From Taibaiella sp. (GTDB taxonomy: Bacteria; Bacteroidota; Bacteroidia; Chitinophagales; Chitinophagaceae), in the NCBI GenBank assembly GCA_016786705.1, contig JAEUVV010000011.1:62001-126000 (forward strand): 64,000 bases of DNA, written 5' to 3'. The notes under the pieces are model-generated. The model did not search any database and was not told the DNA's origin. It worked only from the letters and a program-made list of their open reading frames with translations. Shown piece after piece: positions 17,722-25,491 of this stretch. The position numbers and the translations under genes are program-made. Within the stretch, counting starts at the first letter, position 1. Each line of letters begins with the position of its first letter.

Positions 17722-18746
17722 TGACTGCTTTATTGCGTTATATTATTATCCTGGTCCTGTTATTACCGGTTTGCCTCTACAGTTGTAAAAAAGAGCAACC
17801 CGGGGTAACGGGAGCAGACATCATGCAATTACCTAAAGGTTTCCCGGCCATGCCGGAACCGGAAAACAACCGGTTCTCCCTGCAACGATGGACCTTAGGA
17901 AAGCAGTTGTTTTATGACAAGAGGCTTTCAAGAAACAATACCGTTAGCTGTGGCTCCTGCCATCATGCGGCGCTGGCCTTTAGTGATTCGCTGGCTTTCA
18001 GCACCGGAGACGGCAACGCACCGGGTACCAGTAACGCCCCGTCCCTGGCCAATATCGGCTACCATCCTTACTTTACCCGAGCGGGTGGCGTACCTACGCT
18101 GGAAATGCAGGTACTGGTGCCGGTACAGGAGCATAATGAGTTTAACACAAATATGATAGACATTGTGAATAAACTCAGCGCCGACCCGGCTTATACGCGG
18201 CAGGCACAGGAGGCTTATAACCGGCCGCTGGATGCCTTTGTAATTACCAGGGCCCTGGCCCAGTTTGAAAGAAGTTTCATCAGTGGCAACAGTGCTTTTG
18301 ACGATTACTTTAATAATGGGAACCAGGCCGCATTGAATGAAAGTGAAAAAAGAGGTTACGCGCTTTTTATAAGTAGCAGGACCAACTGTTCCGGTTGTCA
18401 TAGCGGATTTAATTTCACTAATTACGCGTTCGAAAATAACGGTTTGTACCTTTTGTATAGCGACAGCGGCAGGATGCGGTTTACGCAGTTGCCTGATGAC
18501 CGGGCAAAATTTAAAGTGCCCTCATTGCGTAATATCGCACTTACGGCACCCTATATGCATGATGGCAGCATCAATAGCCTCGAAGCCGTTGTCGAACATT
18601 ACAATAGCGGCGGCCAGGCCCATCCTAATAAAAGCGGCCTGGTACAACCTTTACATTTAACCTCCCGGGAAAAAGAAGATATCGTGAATTTCTTAAAAAG
18701 TCTCAGCGATTATTCGTTTACACGGGATCAAAAATTTAAACTTTGA
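17721..18746 (+). CDS. MauG/MbnH-like diheme cytochrome c peroxidase lipoprotein (first copy)
   Basis: A 341-residue protein with lipobox LYSC (Cys near residue 22). Two heme c sites are CGSCH near residue 78 and CSGCH near residue 223. Family blocks include LGKQLFYDKRLSRNNTVSC before the first heme, and FKVPSLRNIALTAPYMHDGS near residue 265, containing the Tyr/Met-type distal region of bacterial diheme peroxidases. In the MbnH branch these enzymes oxidise a Trp of MbnP using a high-valent diheme. It overlaps MbnP by one base and the next homologue by four (TTGA), so the three are one translational unit. Being a lipoprotein, it would face the periplasm or be carried to the surface. Whether this copy or the next modifies MbnP is unknown. 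Confidence 0.88.
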   Translation: MTALLRYIIILVLLLPVCLYSCKKEQPGVTGADIMQLPKGFPAMPEPENNRFSLQRWTLGKQLFYDKRLSRNNTVSCGSCHHAALAFSDSLAFSTGDGNAPGTSNAPSLANIGYHPYFTRAGGVPTLEMQVLVPVQEHNEFNTNMIDIVNKLSADPAYTRQAQEAYNRPLDAFVITRALAQFERSFISGNSAFDDYFNNGNQAALNESEKRGYALFISSRTNCSGCHSGFNFTNYAFENNGLYLLYSDSGRMRFTQLPDDRAKFKVPSLRNIALTAPYMHDGSINSLEAVVEHYNSGGQAHPNKSGLVQPLHLTSREKEDIVNFLKSLSDYSFTRDQKFKL

Positions 18747-19822
18747 AAAATAAAAAAGTCATCTTAATATTTACCGTACTGGCTGCTGTGGTGTTGATCA
18801 ACAGCTGTAAAAAAGAGCCGGAGGAGACACCCGACGAGCCCTATGTCCTGGACTATGGCACTTTCCCGGAACCCCAGATAGCCGGGGATAACCCGCTTAC
18901 ACGCGAGGGGGTAAAACTAGGGCGCATGCTGTTTTATGAAAAAATGCTGTCCCGCACCAATACGCAATCCTGTGCCAGTTGTCACATGCAGCAATTCGCT
19001 TTTAATGATACCGCAAAATTTTCCCTGGGGGTGAAGAATTTACCGGGTAAAAGAAATGCCATGTCGGTATTCAACATGGCCTGGAATACAAACGCGTTTT
19101 TCTGGGATGGCAGGGCACAACTGCTCCGGCATCAATCCTTAAAACCAGTGCAGGATCCTTTAGAAATGGATGAAACGCTTGAGAACATTGTAGCCAAATT
19201 GCAGGCCAGCAGTACTTACCGCCAGCAGTTCCGCAGGGCATTCGGCACGAGCACTATAGACACTTTGTTGATCTCAAAAGCGCTGGAACAATTTATGAAT
19301 TCCATTGTTTCCAATAAGTCAAAATATGATGATTACCTGGCCGGAAGAGCTACGCTGACCCCAGAAGAAGAAAGAGGCAGGTTCCTTTTCTTTACGGAAT
19401 ATAACCCGGCATTCCCCGCGGCCTCTGGTGCAGATTGCCAGCACTGTCATGGCGGCGCAAATTTCGAGAATGATAAATATATGAATAACGGGATTGATGA
19501 TGACGCTTCCGTATCTGATATCGGTCGTGAGAAGGTTACCGGTTTAGCAGGCGATAAAGCGAAGTTTAAAGTGCCCTCGCTGCGCAATGTTGGCCTTACA
19601 GCTCCCTACATGCATGATGGCCGGTTCCGTACCCTGGAAGAGGTGGTGGACCACTATAACCTGGTGCAAAACAGCGCTACGCTTGACCCCTCTTTTCAGC
19701 AGCAACTGCCTAATGGCGGCCTTCAATTATCAGCAGCAGATAAAGCCGCTTTAGTAGCCTTCCTGCATACCCTTACCGATCAGCAGCTGACCACTAACCC
19801 TGCATATTCCAGCCCGTTTTAA
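18743..19822 (+). CDS. MauG/MbnH-like diheme cytochrome c peroxidase lipoprotein (second copy)
   Basis: A 359-residue paralogue of the preceding gene, starting at TTG (18743) inside its stop codon. The lipobox LINSC gives a Cys near residue 22. Heme motifs are CASCH near residue 78 and CQHCH near residue 232; FKVPSLRNVGLTAPYMHDGR near residue 274 repeats the conserved distal block. It differs from the first copy by extra residues between the hemes (TEYNPAFPAASGAD). Two tandem diheme enzymes with one MbnP suggest either division of labour or electron transfer between them. A long gapless palindromic terminator follows. Confidence 0.88.
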   Translation: MKNKKVILIFTVLAAVVLINSCKKEPEETPDEPYVLDYGTFPEPQIAGDNPLTREGVKLGRMLFYEKMLSRTNTQSCASCHMQQFAFNDTAKFSLGVKNLPGKRNAMSVFNMAWNTNAFFWDGRAQLLRHQSLKPVQDPLEMDETLENIVAKLQASSTYRQQFRRAFGTSTIDTLLISKALEQFMNSIVSNKSKYDDYLAGRATLTPEEERGRFLFFTEYNPAFPAASGADCQHCHGGANFENDKYMNNGIDDDASVSDIGREKVTGLAGDKAKFKVPSLRNVGLTAPYMHDGRFRTLEEVVDHYNLVQNSATLDPSFQQQLPNGGLQLSAADKAALVAFLHTLTDQQLTTNPAYSSPF

Positions 19823-19849
19823 GCCTGGAAAAGATTAAACAAAGTAATC

Positions 19850-19895
19850 AAAAAAGGCAGAGGGACGTGATTAATCACGTCCCTCTGCCTTTTTT
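19850..19895. terminator. Bidirectional intrinsic terminator
   Basis: A gapless 17-bp-arm palindrome (GGCAGAGGGACGTGATT and its complement) is bordered by A6 and T6, so it can end both the plus-strand MbnP/MbnH unit and the minus-strand DsbA-like gene. Confidence 0.92.
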
Positions 19896-19920
19896 GATCC
19901 CGTTCTTACTTGTATACGTA

Positions 19921-20931
19921 CTATTTTTTTAATCGCCAGATGGCGCCGTTCTTTGTGTTGAGCTTAGTTAATGCTCCCTGAGCAACAAGGTTATCCAATA
20001 CAGTTTCACTGTCTTTTCTCTGCGTTCCTGAAAGTTCCGAGAATTCTTTAGCGGTTAAAGAGCTGTACTTTCCGAACAAATATTTCCAGTCTTTGATGTA
20101 TTCCTTTTTAGCTGTTTGAGGGGATACGGTCAATATCGCCGTTTCGTAGAAAGGATAAGGCTTGGAACCATACACCATTTCCCGCTTTCCTGCCGCATTG
20201 CTGAAGAACATAGTAGGAAAGCCTCTTACGCCATATTCACGCGCCAGTTTCAGGTCTTCCTCGAAGAGCTGTACGGCTTTACCTTCATAATCTTTTTTTA
20301 ATTGGGCCACATCAAGACCTGCTTTTTTTGCCGCAGCAGCCATATGCTCCCATTTGGCAATATTCTTTTTTTCCAGGAAAACCAGCTCCCTTAGTTCCCG
20401 CAGGAACAAGATCGCTTTTTCCGCATCCTGTAATTGCGCGGCTTTAAAGGCTATAGATGGCGGGTAGGAGGAGCTCAGCGGGTCTTCCAGCCATACATCT
20501 CCATCAATGGGCATGTCATAGTAAGCGCTTACCTCATCCCAGTGATGTGCCACATCTGAAGGCTTGCTGATACCACCACTGTTGTAGCTCCAGTCGGGCA
20601 ACAGGCCGCCCATGCGGTACTCAATAGTTATATCAGCTCCATATTCCAGTTTAAGTTTTCTTAATTGTGGTTCTATACCCCAGCAGGAGGAGCAGATAGG
20701 ATCGGTGAAGTAAACAAGTTTCAGGTTTTGCTCTTGTGGCGTTTGTTTTTTCCCAGGTGTAGGTTCATTTGCCGGGACCCCGCAGATGCCTTCTGCGGGA
20801 TCACATATCAAAGGATTATTTTTTGTAGTATCGGTAGTCATCTTTGTTTGATTGTTTGTTTGCCCTTTGCAGCTGGGGCTTAATGTCGCCAGGCTGAAAA
20901 AGGGTAAAAAAATGTAGGGAAGCATGCGCAT
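19921..20931 (-). CDS. DsbA/FrnE-like thioredoxin-fold protein with C-terminal winged helix
   Basis: A 336-residue protein. Residues ~70-270 are a DsbA-type thioredoxin fold: TDPICSSCWG with redox pair C80/C83 and the cis-Pro loop VRGFPTMFF. Residues ~285-336 (SLTAKEFSELSGTQRKDSETVLDNLVAQGALTKL) look like a small winged-helix domain. The start is open to doubt. ATG 20931 gives a hydrophobic N-terminus with SPSC at residue 21, a weak lipobox; ATG 20841 would give a cytosolic form beginning MTTDTTKNNPL. FrnE/SpxH relatives are cytosolic, which favours the shorter form, but the upstream sequence is a plausible signal. It lies divergent to an HxlR-type regulator, its probable controller. Confidence 0.78.
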   Translation of the reverse strand: MRMLPYIFLPFFSLATLSPSCKGQTNNQTKMTTDTTKNNPLICDPAEGICGVPANEPTPGKKQTPQEQNLKLVYFTDPICSSCWGIEPQLRKLKLEYGADITIEYRMGGLLPDWSYNSGGISKPSDVAHHWDEVSAYYDMPIDGDVWLEDPLSSSYPPSIAFKAAQLQDAEKAILFLRELRELVFLEKKNIAKWEHMAAAAKKAGLDVAQLKKDYEGKAVQLFEEDLKLAREYGVRGFPTMFFSNAAGKREMVYGSKPYPFYETAILTVSPQTAKKEYIKDWKYLFGKYSSLTAKEFSELSGTQRKDSETVLDNLVAQGALTKLNTKNGAIWRLKK

Positions 20932-21035
20932 GCCGGGTATTATTTTTGAGTAAGCATAAATACTAAGGCAAAGCTACAGGACATAAACTTTACATTCGCC
21001 ATGAATTTCCCTTCAGAAACCAGTTCCCTGCAGGA

Positions 21036-21074
21036 AAGTCGCTTTATTTTTCACCCATAAGTGACTTAACTTTG
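21036..21074 (+). promoter_or_regulatory. HxlR gene promoter with inverted half-sites
   Basis: TAACTTTG at 21067-21074 is a full -7 match, 17 bp before the ATG at 21092. AAGTCGC (21036-21042) and GTGACTT (21061-21067) form an imperfect inverted repeat that would flank the -33 region. An operator for the HxlR-type protein or for the divergent pair is inferred. Confidence 0.45.
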
Positions 21075-21091
21075 TCCTATAAAACAACAGC

Positions 21092-21457
21092 ATGAAAAAG
21101 GAATCAATACTCAATAATAACCCGATTTGTAAAACACGGATCTCCGCGATTAAGGATACGATGGAAATACTTTCGGGTAAATGGAAATTCCACATACTGG
21201 GCACCCTGCTGCTGGGAGACAAATTACGTTTTATGGACCTGCTGCGGGAAGTGGAGGGTATTGGCACCAAGATGCTGTCTAAAGAGCTGCAGGACCTGGA
21301 GATGAATCTCCTCATCAAAAGAACGGTATTGAATACGAAACCGGTAACGGTGGAATACGAGATCACGGAATTTGGCAAAACGCTTGGCTCAATCATTGAT
21401 GAGATCGCTAAATGGGGTATCGCGTATAAGAATGCGCTGTATAAGCGGTCGGAATAG
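21092..21457 (+). CDS. HxlR-family transcriptional regulator
   Basis: A 121-residue winged-helix protein. The conserved opening C...I...MEILSGKWKFHILGTLLLGDKLRFMDLLREV, then MLSKELQDLEMNLLIKRTV and VEYEITEFGKTL, are the full HxlR signature. Cys10 (in NNPICKTRI) sits where several redox- or electrophile-sensing HxlR members carry their reactive Cys. The divergent DsbA-like thiol protein makes a thiol-stress circuit plausible, though this is inferred only from the gene pair. Confidence 0.9.
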   Translation: MKKESILNNNPICKTRISAIKDTMEILSGKWKFHILGTLLLGDKLRFMDLLREVEGIGTKMLSKELQDLEMNLLIKRTVLNTKPVTVEYEITEFGKTLGSIIDEIAKWGIAYKNALYKRSE

Positions 21458-21488
21458 GTGGCTTCATCCTATTGTCCGTTGTAATCAT

Positions 21489-22034
21489 TTAACGCCATTT
21501 CCAGTTTTGCTCCTGTAAATAATTAATACCCCGTTGCTCCGCGAAAGCTTTTAAAAAGAGGATTAACGCAGTTAGCTCGCCGATCTTATTTTTAGACAGG
21601 ATCAAAGACTGGCCACTTTTCAGTTTCATAAATATATTGGTATTAATCTCTGTGATCTCCTCTATTTCTGTAGTGGGAATTTTGCTTTCCATTTCCCCCT
21701 CAACTGCATAAATAAAGTCATCCGAGAAAGTAAGGGTCGCCTTTTTCCCTGCCCTTTCTTTACGGTGCGCTTCAATAAATTGCTCATAATGCCGGATATA
21801 TCTTTTACGATCCCATAATGGGTATAAAAAATATCCCAGCACCGCCACTAAGCAGGCAACGATCATGAGTCCCGTCCTATCAGTACTGTAACTATACAAT
21901 GCAAGTAAAAAATAAACAAGCGTCAGGACGATCCTCCCTCTTAATCTTTTCTTTTTAATGTGTTCAGATTGTGAAGCGGTATAAAGCTGATAATTCAAAA
22001 AATCGTCTTTATCCAAATAATAGTTAATGGTCAT
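21489..22034 (-). CDS. YcxB-like small membrane protein
   Basis: A 181-residue protein with a short cytosolic start (INYYLDKDDFLNYQLYTASQSEHIKKKR), two membrane helices (~33-50 and ~56-72) and a C-terminal beta-rich cytosolic domain with IPTTEIEEITEINTNIFMKLKSGQSLILSKNKI. This matches the YcxB-like family, whose function is unknown. It ends 31 bp from the convergent HxlR gene and starts 30 bp downstream of the threonine aldolase gene, so the two are probably co-transcribed. Confidence 0.65.
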   Translation of the reverse strand: MTINYYLDKDDFLNYQLYTASQSEHIKKKRLRGRIVLTLVYFLLALYSYSTDRTGLMIVACLVAVLGYFLYPLWDRKRYIRHYEQFIEAHRKERAGKKATLTFSDDFIYAVEGEMESKIPTTEIEEITEINTNIFMKLKSGQSLILSKNKIGELTALILFLKAFAEQRGINYLQEQNWKWR

Positions 22035-22064
22035 TCCTTATCGTTTAATTTATCGCACATAACA

Positions 22065-23105
22065 CTACTTATTCATAGGTAAGCCTTCCTTTAAATCCCG
22101 GATAAATTCATCTACTACCGCTTCCTCTGTAGCCCAGGAGGTGATTAAGCGTAGTGCCGAACGGGCTTCGTCTATTTCCTGCCATTCAAAAAACAGGTAC
22201 TTTTCACTAAGCTTTTTAATAAGCGCCTTCGGGAGTATGGGGAAGATCTGGTTAGTAGTAGACTCCGTAAGGAAGGTATAGCCGCAGGCTTTGACCGCGG
22301 CCGCTATTTTCATCGCCATGCGGTTCGCATGCCGGGCCAGGTCAAAGTACAGGTCATTTTTGAATAGTTCCAGGAATTGGATACCTAAGATTCTGCCCTT
22401 GGCCAATAAAGCCCCTTTTTGCTTTAATATATAATCAAACTCCGGCGCTAGGTCCGGGCTGTTAAACACAATAGCTTCTCCCAGCAGTGCGCCATTTTTT
22501 GTCCCACCTATGTAAAATACATCGGCCAGCCGGGCAATATCCGCCAGGGTCAGGTCATTGTTTTCAGCGGTAAGCGCATGGCCCATTCTTGCACCGTCCA
22601 TAAACAGGTATAAATGTTGCGCCCTACAATAAGCAGAGAGTTCTTCAAATTCCCGTTTAGTGTAAATTGTACCTATCTCTGTCGCATTGGATATATATAC
22701 CATCCTTGGTTTTACCATATGCGGCCTTAAGGAATAGGTCTGCAGGACTTTTTCGATACCGGCTACATTGAGTTTGCCATTATCAGTTGTTACCGTAATC
22801 ACGCGGTGTCCCTGGGCTTCTATTGCCCCGGTTTCATGTACGAAGATATGCCCGCTCTGCGCGCTTATAACGGCCTCGTGCTGTCTTAACAGCGCAGAAA
22901 TGACTAACAGGTTTGTCTGAGTTCCCCCAGTCACGAAATAGATAGCCGCGTTAGGATTACCTGTTTTTTCCCGTATTATATTCTTTGCAGCCAATGAATA
23001 GTCATCTTCGCCATAGCCCGGTTGTTGTTGCAGATTGGTGATGAGCAATTGCTGCAGGATATCGGGATGTGCTCCCTCGGCATAGTCGTTTTTAAAATGG
23101 TACAT
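22065..23105 (-). CDS. Low-specificity threonine aldolase family enzyme
   Basis: A 346-residue PLP-dependent fold-type I enzyme. Marks of the beta-eliminating lyase/threonine aldolase family are MYHFKNDYAEGAHPDILQQL at the start, FVTGGTQTNLLVISALL near residue 60, HETGAIEAQGHRV near residue 89, MDGARMGHAL near residue 170, and the PLP Lys in DVFYIGGTKNGAL near residue 200. It cleaves L-threonine or L-allo-threonine to glycine and acetaldehyde, giving a glycine supply. The HPDIL region and the GGTKNG Schiff-base site are intact, so it is likely active. Confidence 0.9.
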   Translation of the reverse strand: MYHFKNDYAEGAHPDILQQLLITNLQQQPGYGEDDYSLAAKNIIREKTGNPNAAIYFVTGGTQTNLLVISALLRQHEAVISAQSGHIFVHETGAIEAQGHRVITVTTDNGKLNVAGIEKVLQTYSLRPHMVKPRMVYISNATEIGTIYTKREFEELSAYCRAQHLYLFMDGARMGHALTAENNDLTLADIARLADVFYIGGTKNGALLGEAIVFNSPDLAPEFDYILKQKGALLAKGRILGIQFLELFKNDLYFDLARHANRMAMKIAAAVKACGYTFLTESTTNQIFPILPKALIKKLSEKYLFFEWQEIDEARSALRLITSWATEEAVVDEFIRDLKEGLPMNK

Positions 23106-23130
23106 AACAAAATGTGTTTGATCGGATCAC

Positions 23131-23691
23131 TTAATTATTTTTAGTATCCGGACGGTTGGCAAATACTTTACTTAGATCTGACCGGACATCTCTCCGGTCA
23201 AATAAGCCCGGAAAATTCACACGATTTCTTTCTGTAAAAACAGTAAATAATACATCATTGGCGGATAGTAGAAATACCCGGGTTAGCTGTTTATTATTCC
23301 CTAGGCCTCTATCCCCGCAATCCTCAAAAGTGACAACTATATTCTTTGATTTTTTTCTGATGCTCCAATCTTCCTGCTTTGCGAAAGCTAATATATACTC
23401 CCTATTAATCCCGGCTGTATTATTAGTACGGATTATACTTAACTTTTTCTCCATAAGCTTTAAATAAAGCAGGTAGTTAAAAATGAGCATGAATACAACG
23501 AAGACATAAACAAATGATTTTCCATTCCTGTCATAGGTAGCATAGTTCACAAGAATCATACTCATGAATAGCCATAATACAACATTTACAATTATTTGAA
23601 AAATCAAATCAAACTTATAAGACCAGGATGTCTTAAAAATCAAGTGTCGACGCAATAAAGATTGTTCAAAATTAAGGTCAGCAATTTTCAT
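23131..23691 (-). CDS. Two-helix membrane protein of unknown function
   Basis: A 186-residue protein with two membrane helices (~27-50 and ~60-80) and a C-terminal ~105-residue cytosolic domain with strand-like stretches (INREYILAFAKQEDWSIRKKSKNIVVTFEDCGDRG). The arrangement recalls the YcxB-like protein nearby, so the two may be distant relatives. Base composition is more AT-rich than the flanking genes. It lies 25 bp before the threonine aldolase gene in the same direction. No function can be assigned. Confidence 0.6.
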   Translation of the reverse strand: MKIADLNFEQSLLRRHLIFKTSWSYKFDLIFQIIVNVVLWLFMSMILVNYATYDRNGKSFVYVFVVFMLIFNYLLYLKLMEKKLSIIRTNNTAGINREYILAFAKQEDWSIRKKSKNIVVTFEDCGDRGLGNNKQLTRVFLLSANDVLFTVFTERNRVNFPGLFDRRDVRSDLSKVFANRPDTKNN

Positions 23692-23767
23692 AAATATCCG
23701 GAAGCTTCAATATAATAAATGCAGCAAATGAGAACTTACCAAACATGCTGCGATGCTGGTATATATA

Positions 23768-23797
23768 AAAAGATACAAGCCAGGACCTGTATCTTTT
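23768..23797 (-). terminator. Terminator of the nuo operon
   Basis: AAAAGATACA and TGTATCTTTT form a 10-bp stem around a 10-nt loop, 47 bp after the nuoN stop codon on the minus strand, with further T residues after it. Confidence 0.65.
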
Positions 23798-23844
23798 CTA
23801 TAATACTATTCACAAATTCGCTTATTTACAAATTCCCTAATCCT

Positions 23845-25242
23845 TTAAATCCAGGACAATAACATCTCCGGGGCTATACCCAAAACGATGATTGCACAAA
23901 CGACAATCGCCATCAACGCTTTATCTATTGGCGTTACTGATGTACTTAACTCCGGTTCTCCTTTTTTGAAATACATCGCAATAATCACCTTGAAATAGTA
24001 GTACACACTTACTGCTGCCATCACCAAAGCGAATACGACCAACCAGAACGTATTCTCCTGCTTGATCGCGGAAGCCAGCACATACCATTTGGCAAAGAAA
24101 CCCGCGGTAAGCGGAATACCCGCCAGTGACATCATACAAACGGCTGCAACAACCGCCAGGAAAGGTTCTTTTTTAGCCAGGCCGTTAAAGCCATCGTAAG
24201 TATAATCTTTCAACTTAACCAGTACAGCAAAAATACCCAGGGTAGCCAATGTATATGCCACTGCATATAACACCATACCTTTCATCGCCAACACATCGCT
24301 ACCTATCACCACGAACATCATAAAGCCTGCCTGCGCGATAGAAGAGTAAGCCAGCATACGTTTCACGCTTTGCTGGTACACTGCGGTAATATTACCGATC
24401 AGCAAGGTAAGCGCCGCCATTACCCCTAACACCATCACTTTCCAGTAGGGATCCATATTAGCAAAACCTTCCATGAACAGGCGCATGAAAGCCAGGAAAA
24501 TAGACACTTTAACAATAGAAGCCATGAAGGCAGTAAACGGAGTCGGGGAACCATCGTACACATCCGGGGTCCAGAAGTGCATAGGCGCAGCGCTCACTTT
24601 AAAGCCTACTGCCACCAGCATAAACAGGATACCCATAACCCCCATCACTGAAAGTGTGCCGGTTTTATAGAAGTTAAACCCGTTTAGCTCGAAGGTACCC
24701 ATAGCACCATATAATAACACGATACCCATCAATAAAAAGCCCGTTGAGAATGCGCCCATCAGGAAATATTTCAGGGAAGCCTCACTGCTTTTCAAATTAT
24801 GCTTATCGGAACCGGCCAATACATACTGTGGAATAGACATGATCTCGATCCCTAAGAAAAGGATCAATAAATTATTATAAGAAGATACCAGGAAAATACC
24901 ACACAGGATAAAGAAATGCAGGGCGTAATACTCCCCCACATGCTTACCTACCGCCTCTATGCTCCTGCGGAACAACAACACATATAGAAGGGAAGCGCCC
25001 GTGATCAATACATTAAACCATAAAGCGTAATTATCTACCCGCAACATTTTGCTGAACAGGTAGGGATCGGCATCAGCGCTTTTCAACAGCTGGGTATAGT
25101 CTACCAGCTCCCAGATGTTAAGTCCCACAAGTCCGAGCATCAGGATGCCGGCAAAATTGCTCAGGCTTCTTTTTTCCTTGGCATACAATGATGCGAACAT
25201 CATCAAAATGGCAAATACTGCGGTGGCTATTAATGGTTTCAT
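23845..25242 (-). CDS. nuoN: NADH-quinone oxidoreductase subunit N (proton-pumping membrane arm)
   Basis: A 465-residue polytopic protein of the Mrp-antiporter-like group, last gene of the nuo operon. Conserved blocks include LFLGIEIMSIPQYVLAG with the TM5 Glu (near residue 133), SLKYFLMGAFSTGFLLMGI near 158, KVSAAPMHFWTPDVYDGSPTPFTAFMASIVKVS with the TM7 Lys, and KRMLAYSSIAQAGF near 300. It is one of three antiporter-like pumps (L, M, N) in complex I. An unusually long gap of 249 bp containing repeats separates it from nuoM. ATG at 25242 fits a hydrophobic first helix. Confidence 0.95.
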   Translation of the reverse strand: MKPLIATAVFAILMMFASLYAKEKRSLSNFAGILMLGLVGLNIWELVDYTQLLKSADADPYLFSKMLRVDNYALWFNVLITGASLLYVLLFRRSIEAVGKHVGEYYALHFFILCGIFLVSSYNNLLILFLGIEIMSIPQYVLAGSDKHNLKSSEASLKYFLMGAFSTGFLLMGIVLLYGAMGTFELNGFNFYKTGTLSVMGVMGILFMLVAVGFKVSAAPMHFWTPDVYDGSPTPFTAFMASIVKVSIFLAFMRLFMEGFANMDPYWKVMVLGVMAALTLLIGNITAVYQQSVKRMLAYSSIAQAGFMMFVVIGSDVLAMKGMVLYAVAYTLATLGIFAVLVKLKDYTYDGFNGLAKKEPFLAVVAAVCMMSLAGIPLTAGFFAKWYVLASAIKQENTFWLVVFALVMAAVSVYYYFKVIIAMYFKKGEPELSTSVTPIDKALMAIVVCAIIVLGIAPEMLLSWI

Positions 25243-25320
25243 TTATCTTTTTATCTTTTTTGCTTGCTTAAAAACGGCAGCGTTTTTTATTTATTTTCTC
25301 TAATTTCTTTTTTGATTCGC

Positions 25321-25373
25321 CCAAAAAGAAACAAAAAAGGCGACTGAAAAGCAATTGCTCCGCTGCTTTTCAG
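25321..25373. repeat. Intergenic hairpin repeat in the nuoM-nuoN gap
   Basis: CTGAAAAGCA (25344-25353) and TGCTTTTCAG (25364-25373) form a perfect 10-bp stem around ATTGCTCCGC, preceded by an A-rich CAAAAAGAAACAAAAAAGGC stretch. The build resembles dispersed intergenic repeats of Bacteroidota genomes; copies elsewhere could not be checked. Confidence 0.55.
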
Positions 25374-25451
25374 CTAACCCATGTCCCCAAACTATTTATA
25401 GGCATTGAGCTACTGAACATATTCATTATCGTTTGGCTAAAATCTTCAACA

Positions 25452-25487
25452 AATTTTCAAATTAGCACATTTGCTAATTTGAAAATT
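25452..25487. repeat. Perfect 16-bp-arm palindrome just after nuoM
   Basis: AATTTTCAAATTAGCA (25452-25467) and its exact complement (25472-25487) surround CATT, ending 4 bp from the nuoM stop codon. AT-rich with no T run outside the stem, so it is more a repeat or RNA-stability hairpin than a classical terminator. Confidence 0.7.
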
Positions 25488-25491
25488 ACAT

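Noticed and set aside
25243..25491. Possible CRISPR or tandem array in the nuoM-nuoN gap
   Set aside because: The hairpins are single and of different sequence; there are no regularly spaced direct repeats.
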